Of a DNA stretch of 64,000 nt, positions 21,141-30,966 are shown in pieces (the first letter of the stretch is position 1; every line of letters begins with the position of its first letter). The notes beneath the pieces are model-generated. The model saw only the letters and a program-made list of their open reading frames with translations, was not told the DNA's origin and searched no databases. A program made the translations under genes and the position numbers. Source of the stretch: Phytophthora sp. 'mugwort' (Eukaryota; Oomycota; Peronosporomycetes; Peronosporales; Peronosporaceae); contig JAUCEF010000002.1 of assembly GCA_033558025.1 (NCBI GenBank), positions 2,604,001-2,668,000 on the forward strand. Reading direction: 5' to 3'.

Positions 21141-22735
21141 TATTGACGGCCACCGTATGCGCTACCGTCTGCTGAAGTGCCTATCGAGTGCGAGTGCAAC
21201 TGCGACGGAAGCGGATGGCGTCTGTACCGCGTGGATCAAGACGCTCCCGTGCACGATCACAAAGCGATTAACTGTGTATCACCACGGAGCCCACGCGATG
21301 GTTGACCAGACAGTGTTCAACCGGATGACGCTACAGCTGAAGCGTACACCAAGAACCTGGAGGTAACCGGGCGAAACCGATGGCCATTCTGAGCAACATG
21401 ATCGACCAGCTCCACCTGACCGAGGATACGGTTCCTCGTCTCGGTCAAGTCCAGCGAACGGCATATCACCGCAACAAGGTCACCACAACAAGGTTCTCTG
21501 ATGGCTACAGCTATCGTGTCCCAGATGCGTGAGACGGTTCGTGTTCTGTGGTACGTGAGGACGACAAAACGGCAAGTTCGCGGGCTTTATCGAGCGGCAG
21601 AGTTCCCATTCCACATCGACGCGACGTACAAGATCAACCAGTCGGGGTACCCTATGGTTGTCTGCGGCACTTCCGACGCGAGCCGCTCCAGGCATGTTGC
21701 AGCCGTTTTCTTCACGTCACATCTGCGCCAGGAGCAGTACGCATCGATCTTCTCCAGCATTTTTGCCGTGTACCAGCTCGTCACGGTGGCCCAGCCCAAT
21801 TCAACGGTTTCGCGGAAGTAGTCATTCCAAACTGTCCCAGCGTATCTCATGTGCTTCTTCCATGTAATGCTCAACGTCAGGAAGAGGGTCAAGCAACTAT
21901 CCGGGCCGGATCGAAGTCTAGTCTACAAGCACGCCTATCAAATTCACCTCGCCCGCAACCAGTTCGACGCTAAAGGCGAGGTTGTAGGTGCCTACGCGCG
22001 TGGTCTGCTCGACCGACGCTGAAGGCATTTCTGCAATATTTCAAACTCGAGTGGCTCGAGCCCCGGTTCCATCGCTGCCAGTGTTACCAGAGCGCCATCA
22101 GCCACGCCAATACGAACAATCCTCTCGAGACGTTCAGCGAGGTCTTCAAACGTTACTACACGCTCCGTCAACTTCTTCCGTTGAAATCACTCATGCTGAA
22201 GATGCAACAGTTGTGCAAGACGAAGGCGGTCGCGATCCAAGCCTTCAGGGAATTAAGGAATCTAGCATGGCCACCCCAAATCTCCTAAGGCGTCTGAAGT
22301 ATCTTCGCAACGCCGGTCTCCTGATGCGTCCAACGAACGAGTCTCATTTGCACCGTGGACGACAATGCCCTAGAGACACAAGTAATCGTCAAGCAGCACG
22401 GTGTCCGGAGCAGCGCCTTCCCGCTCAAGAACGCAGACAACGAATGCCTCCCATCTCGCTACATGGAGGTGTACAGGCAAAACCAGGACGGATGGTACGC
22501 CAATGTCGCAGAACGTTGGTCCCCGTGCGCGTGGTGGTTCAAGTTCGGGTGCTGTGTGCACCTCCTTGAAGCTTTGCAGATCGTTGGGGTGGCTTGGAGG
22601 CAGGAAAATCAAGCTGAAGAGACGTTCGTGAGCAGGAGACGTCGACGCCGCGTGGAGCCATCATGTGACGCGGAATGGTTGCGAATGCAAGGCGGTCGTC
22701 CAACACACGTCGGCTCTGCGTTGGCGTTCGAATAG

Positions 22736-23556
22736 GGAACTATACGAGGAGACAAAGACACCGTCACGAAGGATCGAAGGTGCTCCCACGTCATAAAAGG
22801 TAAGACATAGGTAGTAATGCATACGTACGAGTAGGTGATCCATAACATTCAATACACGTGTGTGCTCCATGAGATGTAGTACTATGATATCTACTCGTAA
22901 GGACCCACGCGCAAGCAGATATGTTGCAAGACGATATTAGAATGGATCAAAAATGATATTGAAGTCCATGTTCATTAGCAGAGATCCTATCACTCTCCCT
23001 ACAACTCGTCTTCGTACTCAATCACCCTGCCTTCCCGAATCATACGGCGATAGCACCACTGTTAAAGCCGACACGAGTTAATCCGCGCACATGTGCATTT
23101 ACCTCGGAGGCATTGGCCACACCGGTCTGCGCGGATGAGCTGCGCCACACGGACCATCAAACTGTATGGCTTGTCGAGATCCGAGTCGTCGGAGCTCATG
23201 GCTGGATGGGAGCTGAAAGTGTAGTGTCAAAGAATGCCAAGTTCCCGCCCCAAAATAGTCATTTGCTATTCACCGGTCGGTCAATTGGTGTCAGTTTTGG
23301 CAACAAGTATCATGCTTTCTGACAGTCAAAAAGGCCTTGATCATTATAGGCGAAATGCTGATACCAAAAGCCACGATATTCCCAGTTGACATCTAATGGT
23401 TAGCTGCAATACCTAACGATTACATTGATTCCTAGCTCATCACTATAACTACCATCGCGACCTGAGCGGAAGGTCGACAAATGGTGACGAAGGTTGCGCT
23501 CTCTTTCCCACTCCGTGTAGGAGGCACATTTGGAAAGCGGTCATTCAGAATCCGCG
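22736..23556. other. Spacer with no supported gene
   Basis: About 0.8 kb between the MULE end and the next ORF. A 69-codon frame at 23113-23322 has no recognisable feature. I see no tRNA, repeat or terminal repeat here. Confidence 0.4.
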
Positions 23557-24042
23557 ATGTCGTCGGTGCTCCCTCTGCGGAAGTGGTGCTTCGCTTTCTG
23601 CAAGGAACATCTCGCCGCTCGCCCTGACGGTGAGTTCATCACGGATCAAGCATGCCGCCTTCTGCTCAAGCACGTAAAGCATAACATGGCAGAGCTTCCA
23701 TTGCCCAAGCGCAACTTAGAGGGGGTCACTCGGGGGGGGGGGCTTGACCGATTTCCACATCGCCGCATCGACCTCAACGAGCTCGAGAAGTACGATCTCG
23801 TTGCGCGGAGCGTTAAATACGCGGAGATCGTCATCGGTGACGAGTTCAACTACAGGGCTCTCCTCAACGAGGCGATTATCGACGGAGAGCCAAAAGTGCT
23901 CGTCGACTGGATGCTGACCTGGGAGTTAGTCGCAAACATCCGCGAGAGCGCCCTCAAGGAGTATTGTGAGGCGAAGCGTAAGAAGCGCAAGGTGCAGCGC
24001 CGAGCGAAATCGCTCTCGGTTAATGCTAGTGCGAAACAATAG
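23557..24042 (+). CDS. Hypothetical protein with basic C-terminus
   Basis: The ATG at 23557 gives 161 residues. The frame is open further left but only with TTG. The protein is mixed helical in character (WCFAFCKEHLAARPDGEF, LNELEKYDLVARSVKYAEI, YRALLNEAIIDGEPKVLV, DWMLTWELVANIRESALKEY). It ends in a lysine/arginine-rich tail (AKRKKRKVQRRAKS) that could be a nuclear localisation signal. A run of nine G's near 23740 sits in the middle and may hide a length error. It lies among transposons and could itself be a transposon accessory protein. I do not recognise the family. Confidence 0.45.
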   Translation: MSSVLPLRKWCFAFCKEHLAARPDGEFITDQACRLLLKHVKHNMAELPLPKRNLEGVTRGGGLDRFPHRRIDLNELEKYDLVARSVKYAEIVIGDEFNYRALLNEAIIDGEPKVLVDWMLTWELVANIRESALKEYCEAKRKKRKVQRRAKSLSVNASAKQ

Positions 24043-24126
24043 AGCGGCACATTAACAACAGTTAATACAACATACGTATTATCTTACATTAATTTTCGTG
24101 TTGGCTTGAAGGTTCTTCGTGCGTGC

Positions 24127-24291
24127 CACGCCCAAAAGGCTACAGCTTGTGCGAAGGTAACGCAAGCCACGCCAGATAGGCTACAACTCACGCCCAGGTT
24201 ACGCTCGCCACGCCGAAATGGCTACAGCTCATGTGCTGGTAGCCTGCAAACTTGGGGACGCCCTCACGCCAAAAAGGCTACAGCTCATGCG
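24127..24291 (+). repeat. Degenerate 41-bp tandem repeat
   Basis: Four copies of a unit starting CACGCC-AAA-GGCTACA begin at 24127, 24168, 24209 and 24265. The first three are exactly 41 bases apart, the fourth 56. Copies differ at several positions. No coding function is apparent. Confidence 0.7.
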
Positions 24292-25640
24292 GACTTGATG
24301 ACGGGATATGGAACAGCAAGATGAAGAGAAGAGCCGTACGTTTATGGAAAACTTTAATAATACCCAGTAACATCATGGACACCACGACACATGCTTTGGG
24401 GTTAGTTACCTAGCCTTCCCAATATTTAATGCAATCGCAAGTCACCAGATTCTTGATAGTGTCCGACGTATGTCGAGAAGAGTAGAACATGAAAGCAGAT
24501 TGGAAGAGCCTTTAATTGAGTTATATCTGTACATGCAGTATTAAAAAGTGATCCGTTAGTAATATTCTACAGGAAAACGAATATGATTAGGCACTTACTA
24601 GCATTTGGGTGTCGTGGAGGGGGTTATGCGGCGGGGTGACGTTGCGAACTAGCGACCTGCGTGTCATGGCGCGCATCTTGGGGCGTTGAGGGGGGGAGGG
24701 TGCGCGTCGTGGCGGGGAGATCAAGCAGCGGCGGAGCCGAGGAGAGCAAGCAGCGGTTGAGGCGGGGAGAGCAGACAACGGTGGGAGACGCGCACCGTGG
24801 CGAGCAGCGACGGGAGATGTCAGGCGCAAGCCGCGGGCGAATCGAGCGAGCAACAGCGATAAGTGGGGGGGGGGGCAGCACGGAAGTCAGGGATCAGCCG
24901 AACGATGAAAAACTGGGAATGATTCCGCTCGCTTGGCTGCCCTCGCCCAGCAGATCCACTGAGCGAATGATCCGCTAGTGGATCCGCCCCTTCTTTATGC
25001 GACCGGTTACATACCTATCTCTGTTTCTCCCTTATTCCACTCTCTCTGTTTTTCTACAGCCTTCTCTGTGTTTTTTTTCTCTCTGTTTATAGGGTTCTCT
25101 CAAGCTCCAACCATGCTAAGTTGCGCTAAGTGGCTGCGATTCACCGTTTACAACGTGAGAACGATGTACGCAAAACAGAAAAGGTACGCAGTTGACTTTG
25201 TTTTTACGCTTACATAAATCCTCTCACCTATTCTATCATGATTGTTTATACACTCCATGCGGTGATAAGCGGTATGCTTGCGAAATCCAAGAGCAAGTCA
25301 AATTATGGCCTCTATCCTCTGGTTACCGGTTTGCGATATAAATGTAGGATTGGAACGATTCCCGCAGCCATTTGGAGTGGCGCAAATCCCCAAATCCTAG
25401 TCAAATAGGGTCATTCAGCCACCCGGCCACTCGCACAGACCCAAAATCTGGCGGAACCCCCCCCCCCCCCCGCCAGATAATTTGGACGGAATAAACTGTA
25501 TAATTTATATAATTACCTGACAAAATACATGTTTTCCCCGGCATTTCCGCATTGCACTGCGCACCCACAGCAATTCCGCACTGAGCTCGTGTCCGCTCCT
25601 TCCCGCGCTACTACGCTTCTCTCCGCCCGAGTAGTCCACA
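24292..25640. other. About 1.3 kb without a supported gene
   Basis: The stretch holds a G-rich low-complexity part (about 24680-24880, with a ten-base G run), a CTCTCTGTTTTT-type pyrimidine tract (about 25015-25095) and AT-rich DNA. The pyrimidine tract resembles the inverse of the A-rich MULE leader at 18910 and 59490, so a decayed MULE end is possible. At 25446-25478 the arms ATCTGGCGG and CCGCCAGAT enclose a C run, which could form a hairpin. Confidence 0.4.
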
Positions 25641-26491
25641 GTGGTCCGCGGAAGAGGGAGAGCCCCCGGCACATCGAACTACCCTGAGTCCGACATAACT
25701 GCTTTCCTAGCCGAAATCGAGATGGTTTTGCCAACTGGGGCGAACGAGTGGGAACTTGTTCTTGAGAACTATCAATCTACGCTGAACGAGATGGTCGAGC
25801 GCTGCGTGATCTCACCTCGATCAAGAAGAAGTTCCAAGGGCTGTTGAACTGTGCCAAGCCAAGTGGAGACACAAGCTGTCCTGTGTCCGTACATGAGGCT
25901 CGTCGAATCCAGCGAGTTGGGGAGCGCGTTGAGCATGCTGGAGACGTCATTGATGACGAGCACAGTGATGATGGAAGTGCTTCATATGGTGGTGCACTAG
26001 GCGACCATGGTAATGACGATGAACGCCAGCATGATGAGGACGCGTCAGCTTTGGCATCGTGCTCGGCGTTGGCTGGTGACTCCGAAGGCATCATGACTCA
26101 ACACGAGCAGACTGAGCATGAAGTTGCTGTAACGTTCTCATTGTCGCTAAGTGCTGAATCTACGGTGAGCGGCACGCGTAGAGATTCGCGTGTGGCGCCT
26201 TTGGCAAGCGAAGGTCAGTCGACTGGTCATCATCAGCTACCACGAGGACATGTACTGCCTGGACTTTATCAGCTACGAGGAGGACATGTTCTCCCTGGAA
26301 TTCATGAAGTCGCTCAATATCAGCGCCAGCCAACGGCCACGACAGACACTGCTGCCGATCTTCCGGAGCTGCGTCTACACAACGTTGGCACTCCAGCACT
26401 TAATCTACATTTTGTTCACCAGAATAGTGCCGATGGCTGGTATGGTTCGCTGCTGCGTGATGAGCAACAGGCCCATTTGGTTTGTCAGTAG
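25641..26491 (+). pseudogene. Oomycete Myb-like/DUF6818-type protein, frameshifted
   Basis: The first part (RGRGRAPGTSNYPESDITAFL then EIEMVLPTGANEWELVLENYQ) has the SNY-E--LL-VE-LP-G--EWE pattern of Myb-like domains common in Phytophthora. After a frame change near 25800 the conserved second half follows (RALRDLTSIKKKFQGLLN, CAKPSGDTSCPVSVHEARRIQ), then an acidic, low-complexity tail (about 25930-26200). A DNA-binding role is likely for the domain family, but such genes are often carried within or derived from transposons in these genomes. Without the frameshift it would be one gene of about 280 residues. DUF6818 is named from memory of the pattern. Confidence 0.55.
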
Positions 26492-26861
26492 TAATACTTG
26501 GAACATTACGCCGGCAGTTTTTTTACTTTCCGTAATTTACCATCGAGAACAATCCTGGAACCTTCTTTCGGACCAGGTGCTATTTTGACGACGCTACCTC
26601 TCGACCACCTTAGAGTGAAAGCAACGTCTTTTGGATCTTAGGGTAGGTTAGAACCGCTCGACCGACAACATTCAAACTATATTGATAAAACAATAGATAG
26701 TTTTTTATTATCTGCTCTTAGCCAGCAATCAGGAATAAGAACTCAGTCAGCGCCGCCAACTATGCTTTAGATCGCAAGCTTTGAGTTCTGCGATATGGGA
26801 AGATAGGAACTTGTCGAAGCGTAGTTGCCACACTGGATGGCTATGAATTCACACTGGATAA
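26492..26861. other. Spacer, no gene seen
   Basis: AT-rich sequence between two convergent genes. No motif or repeat was recognised. Confidence 0.4.
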
Positions 26862-27743
26862 CTATGAGTTCTCACGCTTGGCTAAGAACTTCTGTCGACA
26901 GCGCTCAGCACGGTGCCATTCAGCATGAGCAGTCCATGCACCAGGCGATCGGAATCGCTTGTTGCATCTTGGATAGGGACACACCAGATCAACTTCATCT
27001 TCTGACGACGAACCCGAATCCTGGTTTAACACCATCTCCAGATCAGTGCTAACAAGAGTGAAACCAGGAAGAACGTCGCCACCATCAAGATCTCTCCACG
27101 CAGTGTTGTCAGAGCATTGTACGTCTCCATTGTCGTCGAGATAGTACTCATACATCCGCTGAAAGTCTGGGCGTGGGTCGATCAGCCAACCCAACTGGAC
27201 GCCGTGCTGGAAATATTCATTTCGCATCTTTCGATCAAGAGCGCTGCGTTGAGAGCCTCGACCAGAGAGCTTATCAATCTCAACAACAAAGGTGGGAACA
27301 AAGGGATCGCCACGATACGTCCACATCTGTTCACGAGTCAAATTCCTGTCATCATCTCGCGGTGTGTATGCCACGTCGGGCATTCTCACGTTGGGCCCTC
27401 CGGGACGCTGCTCCAGAATGAACGCCCCTTGCGAGGTTGTCACTCTGCCTCCTTTTCCAGACCACTTTGACCACTCACCAAGGAGCTCTGCAATCTTCGC
27501 CGCCACCTTCTCGTTGCCATATACGACCATTCGAAAGGGGATGAAGCGACCTTCATCGATGAAGAACGCCGGCTGCTCGCCAAAAACGGGGTTCACCAGT
27601 GGACCGAGCTTCTTCACGTGATGATTCAACTGCTTCAGCTCCACTCCAGGATAGTCCTTGACGTAGCACAAAGTCGTCTTCGTTTCCAAGTCGCGCACGA
27701 GTCGCGTAAGGACGTCTTCGTGAGGTTTTTGCTTGTCCGCCAT
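26862..27743 (-). CDS. Uma2-type PD-(D/E)XK nuclease-like protein with C2H2 zinc finger
   Basis: The ATG at 27743 gives an intact single-exon 293-residue protein. Residues 30-240 read like the bacterial Uma2 (DUF820) nuclease fold: RMPDVAYTPR with Asp123, FVPTFVVEIDKLS with Glu155, ALDRKMRNEYFQHGVQLGWLI with Lys172, and the closing PGFTL strand at 226-230. These correspond to the PD, E and K positions of the family. An acidic linker (SGSSSEDEVDL) is followed by a classical C2H2 finger, C255-x4-C260-x12-H273-x3-H277. Uma2 domains are best known from cyanobacteria and other bacteria; a DNA-directed nuclease role here is inference. No retroelement partner is adjacent, and the gene has a repeated motif in its upstream region. 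Confidence 0.75.
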   Translation of the reverse strand: MADKQKPHEDVLTRLVRDLETKTTLCYVKDYPGVELKQLNHHVKKLGPLVNPVFGEQPAFFIDEGRFIPFRMVVYGNEKVAAKIAELLGEWSKWSGKGGRVTTSQGAFILEQRPGGPNVRMPDVAYTPRDDDRNLTREQMWTYRGDPFVPTFVVEIDKLSGRGSQRSALDRKMRNEYFQHGVQLGWLIDPRPDFQRMYEYYLDDNGDVQCSDNTAWRDLDGGDVLPGFTLVSTDLEMVLNQDSGSSSEDEVDLVCPYPRCNKRFRSPGAWTAHAEWHRAERCRQKFLAKRENS

Positions 27744-27761
27744 CGCTGCTTTTTCTCACTG

Positions 27762-27809
27762 GTTGCTTTTCGACCGAGTTGCTTTTCGACCGAGTTGCTT
27801 TTCGACCGA
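27762..27809 (-). promoter_or_regulatory. Three tandem 16-bp repeats upstream of the nuclease-like gene
   Basis: GTTGCTTTTCGACCGA occurs three times without spacing at 27762-27777, 27778-27793 and 27794-27809. It ends about 20 bases before the ATG at 27743 on the minus strand (there read as TCGGTCGAAAAGCAAC). The position fits a 5' leader or core-promoter element. Confidence 0.5.
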
Positions 27810-27943
27810 GAAATTACACGATGTGGTCCACACTTTTTAAGGTCGGTAGTCGTCGGACTTTCGGGTGATTTTCAAGTTTGGAGGAGGCTGACAAAAATGT
27901 GGAGCCAAGGCCTCATTGCAGAGAGCAAGCGACAAGCTTAATG

Positions 27944-28128
27944 CGGCAAAGGATGCCGGAGTTGTTTGAAAAGCGTGGCATACTGTTCGCCGTAAGACCG
28001 CAGGGGTGCAAGCGATATGTAGATTAGTAATACGCTTCGAAGAAGGCATAAAAAGTAATGAGTGCGGAGCTTTGCCTTCTATTATAATATTTTATTCCTG
28101 ATAAATATAAAGTTAGTAATATACAAAG
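27944..28128. other. Spacer between divergent genes
   Basis: AT-rich DNA between the minus-strand nuclease-like gene's upstream region and the plus-strand ORF at 28129. It would contain both promoters. No TATA box stands out. Confidence 0.3.
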
Positions 28129-28340
28129 ATGACGTCCTCACCTGAACAATACGAACTTAACAAAGAGCGAATCAAAGCCGCTCAAAAGCGGTACTATTTA
28201 AAAACAAGGGAAACGCGACTGGCTAAGCAGCGAGAATATGATGAGAAGAATCGCGAAGAAATTCGTGCCCCTAAGAAGAAGAATAAATTAAGTAAATCAG
28301 AACTTAGCCAAAGCGAACTTAACCAAAGCGAACTTACTAA
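28129..28340 (+). CDS. Small Lys/Tyr/Glu-rich protein, possible first exon
   Basis: The ATG at 28129 opens a strongly charged helix (EQYELNKERIKAAQKRYYLK, LAKQREYDEKNREEIRAPKK). Three repeats of the type (S/N)QSEL follow. The frame then enters a T-rich tract ending CTTCTCAG at about 28359, which looks like an intron acceptor; after it another frame reads QYKVDPD...NYKVDSHQINIDKD. This is probably an exon of a transposon- or virus-like gene of AT-rich origin. I do not recognise it. Confidence 0.35.
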
Positions 28341-28459
28341 TATTTTTTTTCTTCTCAGATATAAAGTCAGCCCCAATATAAAGTCGATCCTGATACAAGG
28401 TCCGATAATTATAAAGTCGATTCTCACCAGATTAATATCGACAAAGATATATAGGCAAT

Positions 28460-29800
28460 ATGTTTGCATACGAACTCGCAGGATTAAAGAGATTAAATAT
28501 CCAAGCTGTCAAATGGGGTAGCAGCTACAGGGTTAAGGTTCGAGGTAGAACTGGTAAGATGGTATATGTTAGCAGCATTTCACGTTCAATGAACAAGAAA
28601 TTGGTGGCTAAGCAGTACGATGTTTCAGTTGAAACCCTTGAGAAGCATATGTCGCCTGACTATAAGGCTGATCCCAAGTACCGTTTTTACACTGGTAATC
28701 ACATGGAATCACACTTATACGAGGCTCTCCATTTTGACTTTCTAAATCTCGGAGAAGGGTTGGAATATACAAGTACTGCTAGTCATGAAGGACAATTTCA
28801 GCAATTTCTGTGATTTGTGCCGTGTGATACCCCCACCTGCGAGGTCACAGTCGAAGGACTACTCGGGTGACACAGTCACTTTGGTATTCCAGCGCAGTGG
28901 CTTAGTGACAATGGTTCGCACTCAAAAACCTAGTGATGACTGAATTCTGCAAACGCCTGAAGTGCCAGCAGAGTTTCGTTGTCGCCTACAGCCCGTGGGT
29001 GAACGGATCAGTAGAACGTGCAAACGGATACATTTCGCAAGTTTTGCGGACCATGATCCTGGAGTACCAAATCTCACACCAGGACTTGATGTATTTAGCT
29101 CGGTTGGTTCAGGCCAACATGAACAAGTCGCCGGTGGCCTCGCTCGCTGATAGAGCGCCAGTCGAAGCTTCTACTGGCTTGCCATTTCCTTCACCTACGT
29201 ATGTGCTTTTCTTACCTGGCGAAAACCCACTTGAAGTCGCGATCTCGAGTACCTCAATGGAGCAGTCACTGGAAAGCTACGGGCAAGCAGTAAAGGCACG
29301 CATCGTGCTGTCACCGACAAGCGTGAGAAGATCACCTTGCTGAAGAAGAGAAAGTCCACGGGTGCCCAAGAAGTAAACCATTATGTAGGTGATTATGTAC
29401 TCCGATCCAGTGTCGATGAGGGCCGCAACAACAAACTATTGGTAACCTGATCGGGCCCTACACTGCGACCCGTGCCGAAGCTCACTCGTTTCGTGTACTG
29501 GCAAGGAGCAAGACGTACACTCCTCTCGACCAAAGTGTTACGCCGATCATAACCTAGGGGTTACAGATGAACTCTTGGAGCATGTTGCTGACATTAAAGG
29601 TCGCGAAACTTGTCGATCACCGATGGAGCTCACAACAAGGGGCTTTGAACTGCTAGTGAGATGATGTGAATTATAGTCTATTAAGGATTCATGGGAACCG
29701 TTGCAGTCGCTGACGAAGGACATCCCTGTGCTGGCCAAAGCCTACGTTAAGGCAGCTAAGAACACCGAACTATCAACGGTTTCAAGCGCTGGCCTCCGGC
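28460..29800 (+). pseudogene. Gypsy integrase fragment with chromodomain-type tail
   Basis: Integrase homology starts at about 28720 with EALHFDFLNLGEGLEYT (first catalytic Asp), then LVLKDNFSNFC and WLSDNGSH (second Asp, about 28900). From 28933 comes FVVAYSPWVNGSVERANGYIS with the catalytic Glu. Past 29343, other frames give a C-terminal tail (LLEHVADIKGRETCRSPMEL, TTRGFELLVR, about 29570-29660) as in oomycete gypsy elements with a C-terminal chromo-like domain. The N-terminal 28460-28715 is AT-rich and probably unrelated sequence. Frameshifts and stops make it non-functional. No LTR was found beside it. Confidence 0.7.
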
Positions 29801-30919
29801 TAGCTGCAAGTCTATCGGCACTGCGACAGTGATTCGGGTCGGATCTTGGACTGACGGTCTAGGCAGACTTGTCCAGGCGCACCGCTGGACGAAGCGTATC
29901 TGACCTGGTGCTTATTATACAAAAAACAAATGACCGGGTACTGGATCTCAACGGCGGCATCACGTTCTTGGGTGGAACTCGCTTCGTGGGACCGAGGTTC
30001 GCGTTCGCTTTCGGGTCGGCAACTTGGGGGCGGATCGAGAATTATAACTACACTGGTGCAGGGTGATCGACTCGCTGTCAGTCCACGCACCCCTCCCCTC
30101 GGAACATCCTGTGGATGGCTTCGCATCTAAGGTCGCCCGCTGCGCTACCTCCCGTAGCGCACGCAGCGCGGAGAAGACCTCTCCCCTTTTAACCTTGGCC
30201 CCACTATGGGGGGACTTTCCGTCCAAGGTAAGGGGGCCAGTTGCACTGGCTCTCGGAGATCTTCTTCTCGGTCCGGTTGTTGCTCTTGAGCCCAAATTGG
30301 AAAGTGATATTTGGCTTTCCAATCATCTAGCCATTGCTGCGTCGGATTATCGATCGTCCCGCAGAGGTATTCCCCTAATCTCGCGTGCAAGCAACGAGGC
30401 GGCCGACCAGGCTTCTACATATGTGCCAGTCCGAAATCGCCACAGTACAAAGCAAAGTGGTGTGAATTATTCGAAGTAGCATAAAACAAATCGGGAAAAT
30501 ACTCACCAAATGTCGAACTTAGAGCAAAGTGGATTTAGGCCATAGCAAAGCGGTGGCTAGCACGATTTCAAGCGCACTTTCGCCGAGCGAACGCGTGTAC
30601 TCAATGCCTTCAGGAGCTGACAGGATTGGCATTCGAAGCGCGCCACAATGGGATCCTCGTCACCACGGACCACCGCATCGTCGACACACACAAGGACACC
30701 CGGAGCTCAAGCAAAGAGGCGAGGTACGCCTGGGGCTACCAAGTGCACGACAAACACGGAGACGGTCCTGGTAGAGTGCGTAGAGGGAACACTGTCTCTA
30801 TAGTACTGTACATGTATACACGAACACAACTGCAAGATATCATCGAGCTCGACTTTAACGTATGAATATGGGGCGTTTCAGCGTGTTAAAGGACCGCATT
30901 AAAATCTATCTCGCTCTCC
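29801..30919. other. Retroelement-derived sequence without a clear gene
   Basis: Frames overlap on both strands (for example minus 30145-30390, with QQWLDDWKAKYHFPIWAQEQ). The DNA is moderately GATC-rich, like elements A and C. It is probably decayed gypsy sequence, but no catalytic motif is visible. Confidence 0.4.
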
Positions 30920-30966
30920 ACCTCGACGAAATGCTAGACGAACCTCGTCTAGCATTTCGTCGAGGT
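30920..30966. repeat. Perfect 22-bp foldback with 3-base loop
   Basis: Left arm 30920-30941 (ACCTCGACGAAATGCTAGAC plus GA) and right arm 30945-30966 are exact inverse complements around the loop ACC. The right arm is continuous with the gag gene at 30967 onwards; the left arm is a short inverted copy of it. Confidence 0.9.

Larger units (their letters stand above)
18875..22735 (+). mobile_element. MULE (Mutator-like element) copy 1, split by a pogo element
   Basis: The sequence from about 18875 is collinear with 59467-61085, starting with the shared A-rich leader (AAAAACAGAGA repeats, GCATCGATAA). It runs through the same N-terminal region, breaks off at 19433, and resumes at 21143. The C-terminal part, missing from copy 2, extends to 22735. 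The ends and the expected 9-bp duplication were not identified. Confidence 0.8.
19100..22735 (+). pseudogene. MULE transposase, copy 1
   Basis: Excluding the insertion 19436-21140, the plus strand encodes, in pieces: an N-terminal basic region; a cysteine-containing FLYWCH-like segment (GHRMRYRLLKCLSSASATATE at about 21150); and the MULE catalytic core start (PFHIDATYKINQSGYPMVVCG, about 21605-21665), with the first catalytic Asp in HIDAT. A middle part ends in LETFSEVFKRYYTLRQLLP (about 22120-22175). A SWIM-type zinc site lies near the C-terminus (FGCCVHLLEALQIVG, about 22545-22585). Numerous frameshifts and stops are needed to connect these. The enzyme would cut and paste Mutator-type elements. 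Confidence 0.75.

Noticed and set aside
24127..24291. Possible CRISPR-like array
   Set aside because: Repeats are degenerate and contiguous without unique spacers of constant size, and the organism is a eukaryote.
24660..24880. G-rich region as possible gene
   Set aside because: The frames on both strands are low-complexity Arg/Gly or Pro/Ser/Leu sequence without any motif.
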